A stretch of 64,000 nt of DNA from Asparagopsis taxiformis (GCA_030407315.1 JALQPE010002307.1:1-64000), one strand, 5' to 3'. Shown: positions 1-11,815, counted from the stretch's first letter. The notes: a model not told the origin generated them from the letters alone. Program-made: numbers and translations.

Positions 1-953
1 ATGTCTAGATGCACGATGCTGACGACGCGAGCTGATGGACGAGCGAGAGGAACAAAAGCGCGAAGCGTCTGAGAAGCTTTTTGAAAACGGGAAAGTAACG
101 GTGATTTGGATATGGGGAGGTGGCGAACGGCACCGTTCTCAGAGCTGCGATACAGCAAAGGCTTGGTTCCTGACAGCTTCGAAATGGAAGTGAATGGTGA
201 TGCATGGTTTAACAACCGAGTAGCTGGGAATGTGCTGGACATCTTCAGGGGTTATTCGATACGACCAGAACAAGTAATGGACATAGAGACGAGCATACTA
301 ACGCTGGCGCGCCTGGATGCTTGGCTAGTGACTACTGTGGAGTGTTTGGATGAACCGAAGGGGAAAGGAGGTGCACGGCAGAAGGAGTTTACAAGGCGGT
401 ACAGTCAATATGTGGGGGTAGCTTTTCAGCAATTAGTTGGTATGGTGGTGTACTGCATGTCTTGTCTCCAGGCTCGCAAGCAAGGGAAGAAACGGACGTT
501 GTCGAGAGCGAACAGCGGACTAGTGCACAGTCACGGCATGTGTTTGCAAGCCGTACTGTGACGAGAGAGGCTGTTGAAGTGTGGCAAAGCGGAGAGGGGT
601 CTGAATTGTTCATGTCGTTGATGATGTAAACCGCTGTCATCACTTGTTCTAGTGTCCGAGGATTGGATTCAATCGCATATTACGTCAAACCTCGGTGCTG
701 TAATGGATTGTGTGATTGCGCAAGGACTAATTGGCGCAGAACTTTTCGTCGTTGACCCATATGCTGGACACCTGACTGCCAACCTGAATGTCGAAATCAA
801 TGCCCCACAGTATGGGGCATGGAGCGGCGCCATGCAGCCACTGCTGATAACGGTTTTGGCGTAATGGAGGATGGTTGAAATTAGTGCAGTAAATGTGACG
901 TTGACTAGAAGTTTATCATGTAGTACATTATCAATAGAGTGCTGCGATTTAGA
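1..953. other. decayed sequence left of the transposase remnant
   Basis: No gene is recognised here. A plus-strand frame at 106-561 (151 codons) and another at 652-864 (70 codons) are open but resemble nothing I know. They have no long partner frame. They lie just beyond the 3' end of the minus-strand transposase remnant, so they may be decayed accessory sequence of that transposon. Coding function is unsupported. Confidence 0.3.
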
Positions 954-954
954 T

Positions 955-2224
955 TATTCTTCTTCATTATCATCTGTGAATTGGTAATCAGTGTTGGTGT
1001 AGAAGCGGTTGAGATAGAAACGGTGGTCCGACCAGTGCATTTGTTTCGTAAATGGCTTGACTGGAAAGTTACTTCGTACGATGTGCACGGTGCCAGATAT
1101 AGTATGCAGGAATGAGGTCAAACCAAGGACCACCTGCACTGTGGGATGCAGTGTCATTGCTGTCAACGGATCCGTTGTCCGGGTCCCATGTGGACCACTT
1201 TAAACAAATGCACCCAAGTGATTTTTCCACAGCGGTTTTTGGGGCAAAGCAGGTCATATACTGAACGAAAGCGAGTTCTACAGGTTGAAACAGGTTTGGA
1301 GACTGCAGGCGTACCAGTGCCAGGACGCGCCCTACCCATATGGTTCTGTAGTCATCGGCAGTTCCGGAGATGACGACAAAGGAGTACTGCGATCTCTTTG
1401 CGGGGCCGAACGATGAAGTTGCAAAGACGCGCTGCTGCTTGTGCCTCGACACGTTTGTGGGCGAAGCATGCCACTGTGCGGGTCAAAGTCGTCGGCATCT
1501 GGGACGTACCCTCCCATGACGTAGGCGGACTTTACCACGGTGACGGAAATGTCCATGTCATGTATTGGAGGGCCTTCTGCCGTGGCGCGCAGTCTAGCGA
1601 GGGTGAGGAACGCTTGTGCAGCTGTGTCACCGAGTTGCTGGAATAGCGTTATGGTGCCAGACGGGAACGAGGAGTTGTGCAGCGGCAAAAGAGTGGCAGG
1701 ATCGGGCTGTCCGTCGATATCTGCAACGAGGAGGGTTGCATCGGGCAGCAGGGAGGCAAAGTCGTGCAGTGCAACGGTGAATCCGTCGCGAACGAGTACT
1801 GCACCGTCTGTGGGCGATATCATGCGTGCGTTTCCCAATGTGTTCGATGGGGTATGACCAGTTGGAGTGGCCAGGAGAATTCCATGTGGCGAATAGTCTC
1901 TTCCATGGCTGTGGACGCCTTCGAGAGGTTTTCCTATAACTCTGTTTGAACAGAAGATGCGAGTGTTCGTAGGGCCTGCATCGATGTGTTCCAGGGCGCC
2001 ATATCTCTGCAAGTCACCGGGAGATGGTCTAGAAGATGGAACTTGAAAGTTTTGAACCTGTGGTGTGAATGGGCCGAGGTGGAGAGCATTGATTGTTTGA
2101 AATAGGAAATGGAGTCCTGGAGGCTTTCTATTAAGGCGGCAGTCCAGGCTTGATTTCGACCGCGTTTCATGACCCATGCGACGAGGTCAGAGTATTGCGT
2201 GCAGATGGAAGTGAGGGGGCTGTA
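955..2224 (-). pseudogene. C-terminal half of a Plavaka/KDZ-like transposase, broken
   Basis: Read on the minus strand from 2224, three overlapping frames carry consecutive pieces of one protein. First is a helical segment containing SDLVAWVMKRGRNQAW and FKFHLLDHL (1934-2227). Then comes YGALEHIDAG with a long middle (1332-2177). A C-terminal block holds LGCICLKWSTW and ends HRFYLNRFYTN (954-1452). The order and wording (histidine-rich LxxLxH segment, then YGxxExxxxG, then a C-terminal RFYxN tail) match what I recall of Plavaka/KDZ-group cut-and-paste transposases. At least two frameshifts separate the pieces, so it is non-functional. The N-terminal half lies at 16726-18481 and the 14.5 kb between them is a later insertion. 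Family assignment is by eye and not a search. Confidence 0.6.
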
Positions 2225-2890
2225 CACTACGGTGTTGAAAAGGGGGCCTCAGACAGTACTGCGAGACAGTGATTTTTACTGTCTGAGACAGTAAAAATCA
2301 CTATGCGGCAAATGAAAATTAATGCCACACTTGGAGACAGTGATTTGCACTGTCTGGCAGACAGTACGGAACACTGTCTGCAGACAGTAAAAAACACTGT
2401 CTCACAGTACTGTCTGAGGCAGTGAATGGAGACAGTAAAAATTAATGATTTATTCAATAGTTGGATATGATGTAATTTACTGTACTGGGCAGTGTTGGCG
2501 GATAGTGTTTTGTATTGGCCAAGGCAACATGGCCGGATAGTGAAATACGCTGCCTGGGACAATAGATGGAACCAACACGGTGCACTGTCCTGGGCAGTAC
2601 CTGGAGACAGTGATTTTCACTGTCCTGGGCAGTACCTGTAGACAGTACTTTGTGCTGCCCTGGGCAGTACCTGTAGACAGTATTTCGTGCTGCCCTGGGC
2701 AGCACCTGTAGACAGTACTTTGTGCTGCCCTGGGCAGCACCTGTAGACAGTACTTTGTGCTGCCCTGGGCAGCACCTGGAGATAGTACTTTGTGCTGTCC
2801 TGGGCAGCACCTGGAGACAGTATTTCGTGCTGCCCTGGGCAGCACCTGGAGACAGTAAAAGTAGTGTCCTGATATAGTAAAATTCGGTGT
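2225..2890. repeat. left subterminal repeat block with a 35-bp tandem array
   Basis: The block opens with the 13-bp TIR and short inverted GACAGT/ACTGTC motifs (2255-2440). From about 2575 to 2860 a 35-bp unit repeats roughly eight times. Each unit combines GACAGTACTTT with a self-complementary GTGCTGCCCTGGGCAGCAC. Related GACAGT motifs occur at the opposite end of the element (16355-16725). Such arrays are usual transposase-binding regions of CACTA elements; that role is inferred. Confidence 0.65.
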
Positions 2891-4649
2891 CTGGGAGTGG
2901 TGGATGAGATGGAGCGTCACGCTGTCGTGGGCATCTTTCTGGGGTAGAGGAAGGCAGTTCTAGCGCTATGAGGATGGGGCATGGACGGTATTCATATGGG
3001 AATGGACAGAATAGTACGGCTAGGAATTTTTATTCGTAGTGACTATGAGCTAGCGAGAGGTATACGCGGTAGGATAGGTAGCAATCTAAGAGGGTGCGAT
3101 ATGGGAAGCTTCACTCTGGATTTGTTTATTTGCGCAGGCTACATTGAGAATAAACAATCCCTATGTTAAAAATGCTACTACAACTAACACTATTCCGACG
3201 AGTAAAACTAAAACTACTAGAAAAGTCTAGAAATCTATCAACTGATTGAGCTGCATGAATAAGCTAGGAAATGAAGAGAAGAAGAAAAAATGATGTATAG
3301 AAAGGAAACAAGTTAGTGACGTTGAATTGGAGAGGGAAATTGATGGTGATTAGGAGACTAACGTACCTTAACAAATACCATTGCATCCCAAATTGAGATA
3401 TGTACTCACAGGCAGAAAAGAAAATTAGTGGAGAAGTGGTAAGAGAGAAAGATAAATGAAAGTAGAAGTGGAACACTCACCGACTGGAAACCTGAGAAAG
3501 AGAAAACGAATAGAAAACTGGGTTAGTGGCGTGAGTTGTGGAAACGTACCATCATGGTTCATATCCGTCGGAGACAAAGCAACAACTTTGGCCTTGGAAG
3601 CCGTATTGATGATCTAAAACTTACGCTTTGGAAGCAGTTTAGATGATCTATACGGCTTCCACGGCCAGGGTTGTTGCTTTGTTTCCGACGGATATGAAGA
3701 TGGAAACAGGGATTTCCAGAATCTTTCGTTTAAGTAGTACTCTACGGGCGGAAATGACGTGTAGGAGAACAATAGAGGGATGAGTTTGAAACGGAGCGGT
3801 GCGATGGGAGGCCGAAAAACGATACCTAGGCTGCGAATTACGCTTGGAAGCACATGATCTGGCAGAGGAGGCGCACATTATCGTATCTTCTACCGCCTTT
3901 TATTGTCTAGAATGACGTCATCACTACAGAAATATAGGAAAAACACTAGCATATGGGGCCTACAGGACAGGCGGAGGTGAAGAGTAAGAAAAATGGCGCA
4001 CTTTCCTGGACGAGGAGTCCGCGCTTCCAGTGATGATGTGGATGGTATATATCGATAACGTCATTGTATGCTCCGAGTACACTTGGCAGGCAGTCAAAGC
4101 GGGCCACGTGGATGGTGGCGGTTAGGAAACAGCAGTGTCGAAGAATTTTTATAATTTTCATGTTTCAAGCGAGCAGTGAGTCTGCATTGCAATATAAAAA
4201 TGTATCCTAATTTAAGATATCACACCGAGTACGATTCAACGAGACATCGTGTTTTCACCTTGTGAATAGGGCCGAGAATATGGTAGAGTATACGAGTAGG
4301 AACTACGTGCATGAGAAAATCAGATTCAGTATTAGTGCTTAGAGCATCACTGCGTAACAACGGAAGTGGATACGTCTTGGCCAGGATGGTGTTTAGGGAA
4401 TGCGATACAAGATAGCAAAACGATATTGAGTAGGTCGAGCCCGGATGAAATAGCAATCATTGTGCATAAAGTAATGAGCATAGGAAAAATCATTGTGGTG
4501 AAACAGTTCATTGGATCGAATGAAAGCCAGGAAAGGTTTCTTAATGGTTGAATTTAGTGGCGGAGAAATATAATTCTGCACTATAGCGGAGAAGTAGCGG
4601 AAAAGAGTAAATCTCCTTCAGCAAGCGAGACATGCATCAATATTGCCCA
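2891..4649. other. stretch without a recognisable gene
   Basis: Only short open frames (under about 80 codons) are present on either strand, and none resembles a known family. The sequence is AT-richer than the gene island. One strong structure, an imperfect hairpin at 3559-3697, is listed separately. It lies inside the CACTA-like element and is probably decayed cargo. Confidence 0.5.
3559..3697. repeat. 139-bp imperfect hairpin (62-bp arms)
   Basis: The left arm (3559-3620) begins TCATATCCGTCGGAGACAAA. The right arm (about 3635-3697) is its reverse complement with only a handful of mismatches. The loop is about 14 bp. It could be a small foldback transposon, or a transcribed hairpin able to feed a Dicer-type pathway. 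Nothing in the sequence decides between these. Confidence 0.6.
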
Positions 4650-6907
4650 GTATAGTTCGTCTGAAGTGCAAGTTGAACCTCGCAAAGTGAATATCAGAGG
4701 TCGTTGGCTAGTGGTTGAAGAAGTCTGCAACGATGGAGCAATTCTTGAAAACGGATTTGGCTGCAGAAAACTATTCCGAACAGGCCAGAGTTCGTGCAGT
4801 TCTCTTCGACGGAGAATCTGGCTGGGTGTACGGTGAAATTTTTGTTCAACGGATCGTTTAGGGGTGCTCCGGACGTCCAAAATTGTGTCAACCTCGAGAT
4901 GACGGCGTACTACACTTGTAGCCGTTGGTGGGCCGGGCTGAAACCGAACTCGGTTGGTACCATTGGGCAGGAATGGATTGCTGGTTTGTTGGAAATCTTC
5001 GGGTACGTGAAGGAGGTGGCCGAGTATTGGAACGTTTCGGATGTGTTGAGGATGCTGGATGGCTCCATTCCCAGCGTGGGTGACCCGAGCAAGAGCTTCG
5101 ACATTCACTCACGCGTTGTCGAAGTTTTTGCGCTGATGGTGCCCAAGAAGGGGTTCTGAGCGGACTTACATCCCAAGGAAGGCCCTCCCAATGGCTCCAA
5201 GTTTGAGAACATCTTTCCCAATCGGAAGTCTATGTTTTGAAAGGACGCCAGGAAAATGCTCCTGCGCGTAACTGGCTACCGCGACATGTAAATGCGGAAA
5301 CAATTTTACGTGGTGGACCCACACATCCCACATGCTGCGCTCCCAGTCACATGTGGTTATGATTCCGCCAACCCTTCCCCTTCCATTTCCCTGACCATCC
5401 CTTCATCCTCCATTCCTTTGCCTTTGAAGAATCCAATTTAGGTAGTACCACCTCAATTAGATTCTTCCAGCTATTCCGAGGCTGCCTCTGTTTCTGCCAC
5501 TACCCCTGTCGTGTCTGCATCGTCCGGAGTGGAAACTTCTGGGAAAGTGATGCCCAAAAGGAGTACCTGCCTGAAAGAGAGTCGTTCCGGTCGTGGTGGA
5601 ACAGCGACGGCGGGTGGTGCGAGCCCTGTTCAGGTCGTCGAGCTGGAGAGCGCACCCAAGGATGCGGGTAAAAGCTCCATCCTTGGGAAGCGCAACTGGG
5701 AAACCGCTTCTGCGACGCCCGAGCCCTCTACCAAATTTGGTACTTTTAAAAGAGGAAGCTCAGTGAGACTTCATCAAAGTCGTCGTCAAAGAAATCCAAG
5801 TCGGCTTCCAGAGGACGTTCTCGGGAGCCGATTCTCCAGTTCGACGACGCCCATGAAAATCCTATTCCCGACAGTATCGTCGATGAGAATGTGGCCGCCG
5901 TTCTCCCCAGCGCAATTGCGTCTGGTAGCCCGATGAAGTACTACATGGAAATTACGACGGTAGAGACGGTGCGGGCGGAAATAAAGGCGGCAGCATTCCT
6001 GGCAGCTGCATCGCCAGGTGCTGAGGACTCGGTGGTGGAATAGTACTTTGCGGTGAAGCGGCGTTGCTGGACAACATGGGGGTGGTTGTTGTGGAAGGCC
6101 TCTTGCAGTCGTCCACGGCTGGTAGCGCGACGCATGACCTCTTCAGTCACTTTTCTCGACAGTTCCAGCTGGTTGAGGAGGTTGAAAAGCCACAGAAACC
6201 CTCCCAGCAGTCTGATTCTGATTATGAAGACAGGAAACCACAGGACGAGCCCCCAGATTTCGCCAAGCCCGGTTTTGATACTTCGCCGTGGCATTTCATC
6301 CACAACGTGGGTGCTGCGAAGGACCGCATAGATGGTGGTCGTGGGCGACTCCCCCTGCCGCGGTGTGAATTGTGCGACAAGCTGGAGGAGGGGAATTTGG
6401 ATATGTACAGGAACAAGTTGGTGGCAGAGCTTGCTCTTGGTGTTTGTGCGGATTTCTTGAAGTTGGGAATGGAGGGTGAGGATCCTGTCTTTTTCCCGAA
6501 GACAGGATTACGGCTGCTTCTTAAAACAGATGGGGCTGCGGACCAGGATGGGCACACGGACTTCTGAGTATCCCAATTTTGAGGAGTCGGACCTACCCAA
6601 TCCCCATCCTATTTCATGATGTCGAGCGGATCCGATGGGTTCTTTATAGTAGCTGCACCTTATAGTCATGTATGCCTGGTCCATACGGACGCCGACATGT
6701 GGAAGGTTCCCGTTAACCACTTTTATGTGCCACCCTATTCCGTCTTAGTTGATCGCGGTGACCTTTACCATTACGGGGTCGGCTTCAGGTGAGGAGATCT
6801 TCCTGTGGGAGCAGAATTTAGTCTATGGTCTGCCCACGCGCGGCCACATCTACTTGAAGACTGAGAAGGACGTCCTCACGGACCACATCCACACCGTCGA
6901 ATATTAA
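4650..6907 (+). pseudogene. 2-oxoglutarate/Fe(II) oxygenase-like pseudogene
   Basis: A plus-strand coding trace runs through several frames. It starts near 4720 and includes CTVKFLFNGSFRGAPDVQNC and a Ser-rich low-complexity middle (5470-5930). A segment with GVVVVEGLL follows at about 6070. The C-terminal double-stranded beta-helix region shows DGHTDF near 6550 (the HxD iron ligands), then VLVDRGDLYHYGVGF near 6750 (distal histidine), then RGHIYL near 6840 (2-oxoglutarate-binding arginine position), ending at a TAA at 6905-6907. At least four frame changes and in-frame stops (for example at 5157-5159 and 6565-6567) make it non-functional. Overall fold is a confident inference; substrate is unknown. 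DNA-acting TET/JBP relatives are known as passengers of KDZ transposons in fungi and algae, but this copy cannot be placed there by eye. Confidence 0.55.
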
Positions 6908-7230
6908 AAGTATGACAGGAGCAATAGATAGCATACGAGAAGTATTAAAACCTATGCTATTGTTCCCTGCTATGAAGTTCTGTCTTTCTCATCTCAACAT
7001 TATTCGCTTAGCCCACCTTTCTATTTCATCTATACATCTGACCTTCATGTCATAGTTTAGTGCTACTAAGCCTATTGATTGCTACATTTTTGTATTAGTC
7101 TACAACTTTACATGATTTCACTAGCTAGACCGTAGGGGGGACTAGTTTTAGACCTTGACAACCCGTGAGGTTCGACTATAAGAGACGTTGCTGAGATAAC
7201 ACATGACACAGAATGCTCCTGGAAGCCACT
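6908..7230. other. no gene seen
   Basis: AT-rich spacer between the oxygenase-like pseudogene and the first foldback module. No open frame worth noting and no repeat that I can see. Confidence 0.5.
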
Positions 7231-7884
7231 CACAGCCGTACAAACGTTCTGCTGAGCCATGTTCCTGACTTCCCAATTCCTTGCTCACCCTTCCCTAGGT
7301 GGGAGGGGGACGGAACTCTCAGCCCCTTACAGCGGAAGCCGTTTACCGGGGATTCTTACAGCAAAGTCATCGTTACGATGACTTTGCTGTAAGAAAGCGT
7401 TTCCATTACAGTGGCCAAGAATTTTTTCACCGGGTAAAAAAATCATGGCAGCTGTAATGATTTATTTTCTTACAGCAAAGTCATCGTAACGATGACTTTG
7501 CTGTAAGGAAACGTTTCCATTGCAGTGGCCAAAGAAATTTTACCGGGTAAAAAATCAGCAAGAATTTTTACCGGGTGAAAAATCGTGGCTGCTGTAATGA
7601 TTTATTTTCTTACAGCAAAGTCATCGTTACGATGACTTTGCTGTAAGAAAGCGTTTCAATTACAGTGGCCAAGAATTTTTTTACCGGGTAAAAAATCATG
7701 GCTGCTGTAATGATTTATTTTCTTACAGCAAAGTCATCGTAACGATGACTTTGCTGTAAGCATCCCTGGTAAATTGCTTCCGCTGTAAGCGGCAGGGACT
7801 TCCGTCCTTTTCCGACCTAGGGAAGGGTGAGGAAGGAATTATGAAGTCAGGAAACAGGGTATAGGAATGGTATGGACGGCTGTA
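7231..7884. repeat. foldback module 1 with four 39-bp palindromes
   Basis: Arms of about 150 bp are near reverse complements: the left begins CACAGCCGTAC at 7231 and the right ends GGACGGCTGT near 7883. Each arm contains CTTACAGCGGAAGC followed by a TTTACCGGGGAT-like segment. Between them lie four copies of a 39-bp palindrome (7355-7393, 7469-7507, 7609-7647, 7722-7760). They are separated by spacers carrying ACCGGGTAAAAAA and GCTGTAATGATTTATTTT. The structure resembles Foldback/MITE elements. No coding capacity. Confidence 0.7.
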
Positions 7885-8439
7885 GGCGGCATTAGGTAAC
7901 ACATTGTGTTGTTTACACCCGGTTTGAGCTGGGTGTTGTGTCTAGTATGGTTGGAGGAGTGTACGAAATTTCTACCACGTGGTCGGAAATGGTTCAATTT
8001 TCTCACGACAGAGATTCTGACTTTCGAAATTCAAACTCGTTAAAGTGGGCTGGAGTTGGTGTGAACACCTCCAGGACCTCTGGGAAGGATCTGGTAACAC
8101 ATGTCCTGTGACTGCACGCGGTTATCCTCTCTGAAATCAACCATAGATTATCGGAGGGCAAAATCTACTCTTGGTGCCTTGTGGCACATTGACAATACAA
8201 AACCGTCTGTTTCCAGTTTTTATATACTTTACTCTCGAGTAGATAGGATTTCAGCTGTCCAAGTAAAGAATGGGCCATATAAATGTTTCATTTCAACACA
8301 AGCATTGTGCAATTCAACCTCTTCCAGGTCCAAAAACTTGTCCAGAGTACACTTCCAGGCCATCGCCTGGGAGCGTACTCTGGACAATTTTTTGGACTAA
8401 GTGCACTTTCAAGTGCATGCACTTGGAGGCATCCAGTCC

Positions 8440-8620
8440 AAATCTACGTCGTTCCGACAAAGTTGAATTTTGGCCATGGCCGAAATTCATCATATCTGCA
8501 GTTGTGAGAATCTGATGACCAAAAATCGATGCATTCTGCCAGCCCTAATGCGCAAGCCAGAAGCTTTACGGACAGATAAAACACCTTTCTGTAATCCCCA
8601 GAGCCACTCCAGCCCTTATA
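8440..8620. repeat. single copy of the 170-bp satellite unit
   Basis: This segment (CGTTCCGACAAAGTTGAATTTTGG through GCCACTCCAGCCC in outline) is one unit of the repeat that is tandem at 11050-11735. It ends directly at the internal CACTA TIR copy at 8621. Confidence 0.55.
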
Positions 8621-8690
8621 CACTACGGTGTTGAAAAGAGGGCCTCAGACAGTACGGTGAGACAGTGATTTTTACTGCCTCACTGTACAA
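8621..8690. repeat. internal copy of the CACTA-like left terminus
   Basis: CACTACGGTGTTGAAAAG recurs here, followed by GGCCTCAGACAGTACGGTGA, nearly identical to the first 60 bp of the element at 2225. It too is preceded by TA. It then breaks into unrelated sequence. It is either the left end of a second, nested copy whose right end is the shared 16713-16725 TIR, or a relic of an internal rearrangement. Confidence 0.6.
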
Positions 8691-8919
8691 TGATCTTCAG
8701 GAAGTAGGATATTCTCTAAGCCTAGCACGGGAGAGAAAGATGGAAGCGTAGGCATGCAGAAGTATAGAGGCAATAGTATGTGTAGACTATGGCAGTGGTA
8801 GAAAAGTATTTCATGCACGAAAAGGACTGGTAGAGTGACACTAGAGAAGTGATGCTTAGCAGGAAGGGATGTGGAGATGATGAAGGAGGACAACAGACAT
8901 GAGATCGAGGGTTGAGACC

Positions 8920-9227
8920 AACGGCTTACAGACGGAGCAGTTTACCAGGGATGTTTACAGCAAAGTCATCGTTACGATGACTTTGCTGTAAGAAAACAAT
9001 TCATTACAGTAGCCATGATTTTTTACCGGGTAAAAAATTCCTGGCCACTGTAATGAAAACGTTTTCTTACAGCAAAGTCATCGTAACGATGACTTTGCTG
9101 TAAGCATCCCTGGTAAACTGCCTCAGCTGTAAGCGGCTGGGAGCTTGGTCCCTCCCTCACCTTGGGAAGGGTGAGCAAGGAATTGTGAAGCCGTAAAACA
9201 TGGCAGAGGGATGGTTTGGACGGCTGT
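8920..9227. repeat. foldback module 2 with two 39-bp palindromes
   Basis: A short left arm (GGCTTACAGACGGAGCAGTT) and a full right arm flank palindromes at 8954-8992 (first base changed) and 9066-9104. The spacer carries ACCGGGTAAAAAATTCCTGG. Compared with module 1 the outer left arm is missing. Confidence 0.65.
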
Positions 9228-9820
9228 TAGCGGTGTTGGGGAGCACTCTGCGTCGTGCTAACCCAGTCTGGGCTGGGTGCCCTGCCTGGTACGGCGGGAG
9301 GAGTGCACAAAATTTCAAACACAATTTCCTCAAGAGTGAAATTCTGATTGTCGAAACTCAACCTCCCTAAAATGAACTAGAGCTGGCATGAGCACCTCCA
9401 GGACGTCTGGAAAGGTACTGACAGCACATTTTCGGAGCATTGGCGCAGCTGTTCTCTCTGAGATCAAGCATAGAGTATCCGTGGCCAGATTCTATTCCTG
9501 GTGCCGTGTGGCACAGTGACCACACCAAATCGCCCTTTTTAGCAGACTATAGATTTGAGTTACTAGGAATCTAGCTGCCTTCAATACCAACATAGTTGGT
9601 AAGTAGGCTAGCCTAGGATTGTAGGAAAATCAGGAAGGATGGGAGGGTAGGTATGCAGCAACATGAAGGGGATAGTATGAGTAGATTATGGCGGTGGTAG
9701 AGAAGGATTGCACTCACTGAAGGGTCGGCTGGAGTGACACCGGAGTCGACATAGAAGGGAGGTTGGGATAGGCTGGGATGAAGGAAGACAAGAGACATGA
9801 GAGAGAGGGTGAAGCCAGAC

Positions 9821-10262
9821 CGCTTACAGCTGAGGCAGTTTACCGCGGGTGCTGACAGCAAAGTCATCGTTACGATGACTTTGCTGTAAGAAAAGAAAAC
9901 ATTACAGCCGGCACGATTTTTTACCCGGTAAAAATTCTTCGCCTACTGTAATGTTTCCTTTTCTTACAGCAAAGTCATCGTTACGATGACTTTGCTGTAA
10001 GAAAACGTTTCATTACAGTAGCCACGATTTTTTACCCGGTAAAAAAATTCTTGGTGATTTTTTCACCCGGTAAAATCCTTCGCCCACTGTAATGTTTTCT
10101 TTTCTTACAGCAAAGTCATCGTAACGATGACTTTGCTGTAAGCATCCCTGGTAAACTGCCTCAGCTGTAAGCGTCTGGTACCTTGGTCCCTCTCTCACTT
10201 TGGGAAGGGTGAGATAGGAATTTTGAAGTCGGGAACATTGTGGAAGGATGGTTTCGACGGCT
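9821..10262. repeat. foldback module 3 with three palindromes
   Basis: Palindromes lie at 9852-9890, 9963-10001 and 10104-10142. They sit between a left arm starting CGCTTACAGCTGAGG and a right arm running to GACGGC near 10262. Spacers again carry ACCCGGTAAAAA runs in both orientations. Confidence 0.65.
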
Positions 10263-11049
10263 TCGGGCGGCTTTGAAGAGCAATCTGTGTCTTGTTCACC
10301 CGGGCTGAACTACCTAAAAAGTTCAGTATTGGGAGAGCAGCACGGTAAATTTCGACCACCATTTTCTCACGACAGAGATTCTGGCGGTCGAAATTCAAAC
10401 TCGTTAAAATGGACTAGAGTTGGTGTGAACACCTCCAGGACCTCTGGAAAGGTACTACCTGCACATTTTCCGAGGCTACAAGAAGCCGGTCTCTCCAATA
10501 TCAAGCATAGATTATCGGTGCGCAAAATCTACTCCTGGTGCTGTGTAGCACATTGACTATACAAAACCGTCCGTTTTCCGTTATAATAAACTATACTCTC
10601 AAGTAGGTAGGAATCTAGATATTCACCTTACATCGATGGTTATGAAGTAGGTTAGCCTAGGACTGAAGGACAGAAGGTAAAGGATAGGATGGTAGGCATG
10701 GGGTAAAATGAAGGTGGTGGTATGAGTAGAATACGGAAGTGGTAGACAGGTATTTAATGCACAGGAGGGGCGTGTGAAGTGACACCAGAGGCGCGGTGCG
10801 TCACAGGAAGGAAGACTGGAATGATGAAGGAGAACTAGAGGCATGAGAGATAGGTTGTTGAGGCATGCTTCTAGCTCTATTATATAACTACATTGCTCCT
10901 CTATAGGCTACGCAATCCATTCCAGCAGTTCTAGTTAAAAATGGACTATATGAATGTTTCATTTCAATATCAGCATTGTGCAGTTGAGCCTCTTCAAGGT
11001 CCGAAAACTTGTCCAGAGTACGCTTCCAGGCCACTTGAAGGCATCCAGA

Positions 11050-11735
11050 ACACTTGCACTTCGTTCTTGCAAAGTTCAATTTTGGCTATCACATCTCCAG
11101 TTGTGGGAGTCTGGTGACCAAAAGTCGATGCATTCTGGAATCCCTACCACGCAATTCAACAGCTTTACGGACACATAAAACACTTTTCCGTACTCCCTAG
11201 AGCCACTCCAGCCCTTACGGATCACTTACACTTCGTTCCGACAAAGTTCAATTTTGGCCATCACATCTCCAGTTGTGAGAATCTGGTGACCAAAAATTAG
11301 TGAACTCCGGAAGCTGTACCTCGCAAGCCACCAGCTTTCAGGGCAAATAAACCCATTACAGTACTCCCCAGACCCACTCCAACCCTTACAGACCACTTGC
11401 ACTTCGTTCCGACAAAGTTCAATTTTGGCCATCACATCTTCAGTTGTGGGAATCTGGTGACCAAAACTCGATGCATTCTGTCAGCCCTAATGCGCAAGCC
11501 AGCAGCTTTACGAACTCATAGAACACTTTTCCGTACTCCCTAGACCCACTCCAACCCTTACAGACCACTTGCACATCATTCGGACAAAGTTCCATTTTGA
11601 CCATCACATCTCCAGTTGTGAGAATCTGATGACTAAAAATCGATGAATTATACCAACCCTTCCACGCAAGCGAGAAAGCTTGAGTGCAATTAAAACAAGT
11701 TTTAGTGCTCCCTAGAACCACCCCAACCGTTTCAG
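11050..11735. repeat. 170-bp satellite, about four tandem units
   Basis: Units beginning CACTTGCACTTCGTTCYGACA and ending CACTCCARCCCTTAC repeat at roughly 11050, 11221, 11391 and 11561. They share the core TTCAATTTTGGCCATCACATC. Unit similarity is high but not perfect. An isolated unit lies at 8440-8620. Confidence 0.65.
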
Positions 11736-11815
11736 ACCACTTTGCAGCCTTTTTCGCGAGGTCCGAAATCGTCTCCTTCTTCTTCCCGAGTGAGAAACAT
11801 CAGTCCCTCTCATAT

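Larger units (their letters stand above)
7885..10860. repeat. tandem modules of about 1 kb, three diverged copies
   Basis: After each foldback right arm the same body follows: GGACGGCTGT, then a stretch with CACCTCCAGGAC and CTGGTGCCGTGTGGCACA. Copies start near 7870, 9215 and 10250. A purine-rich tail with GGTAGAxAAGTATT and GTGACACxAGAG follows near 8690, 9605 and 10650. Copies differ by many substitutions and small indels, so the duplications are old. Short open frames inside are not conserved between copies and are not called as genes. Confidence 0.55.

Noticed and set aside
2477..2920. Minus-strand frame of 147 codons with repeated CCPGQHKVLS-type peptides.
   Set aside because: It is the translation of the 35-bp tandem repeat and exists in more than one frame.
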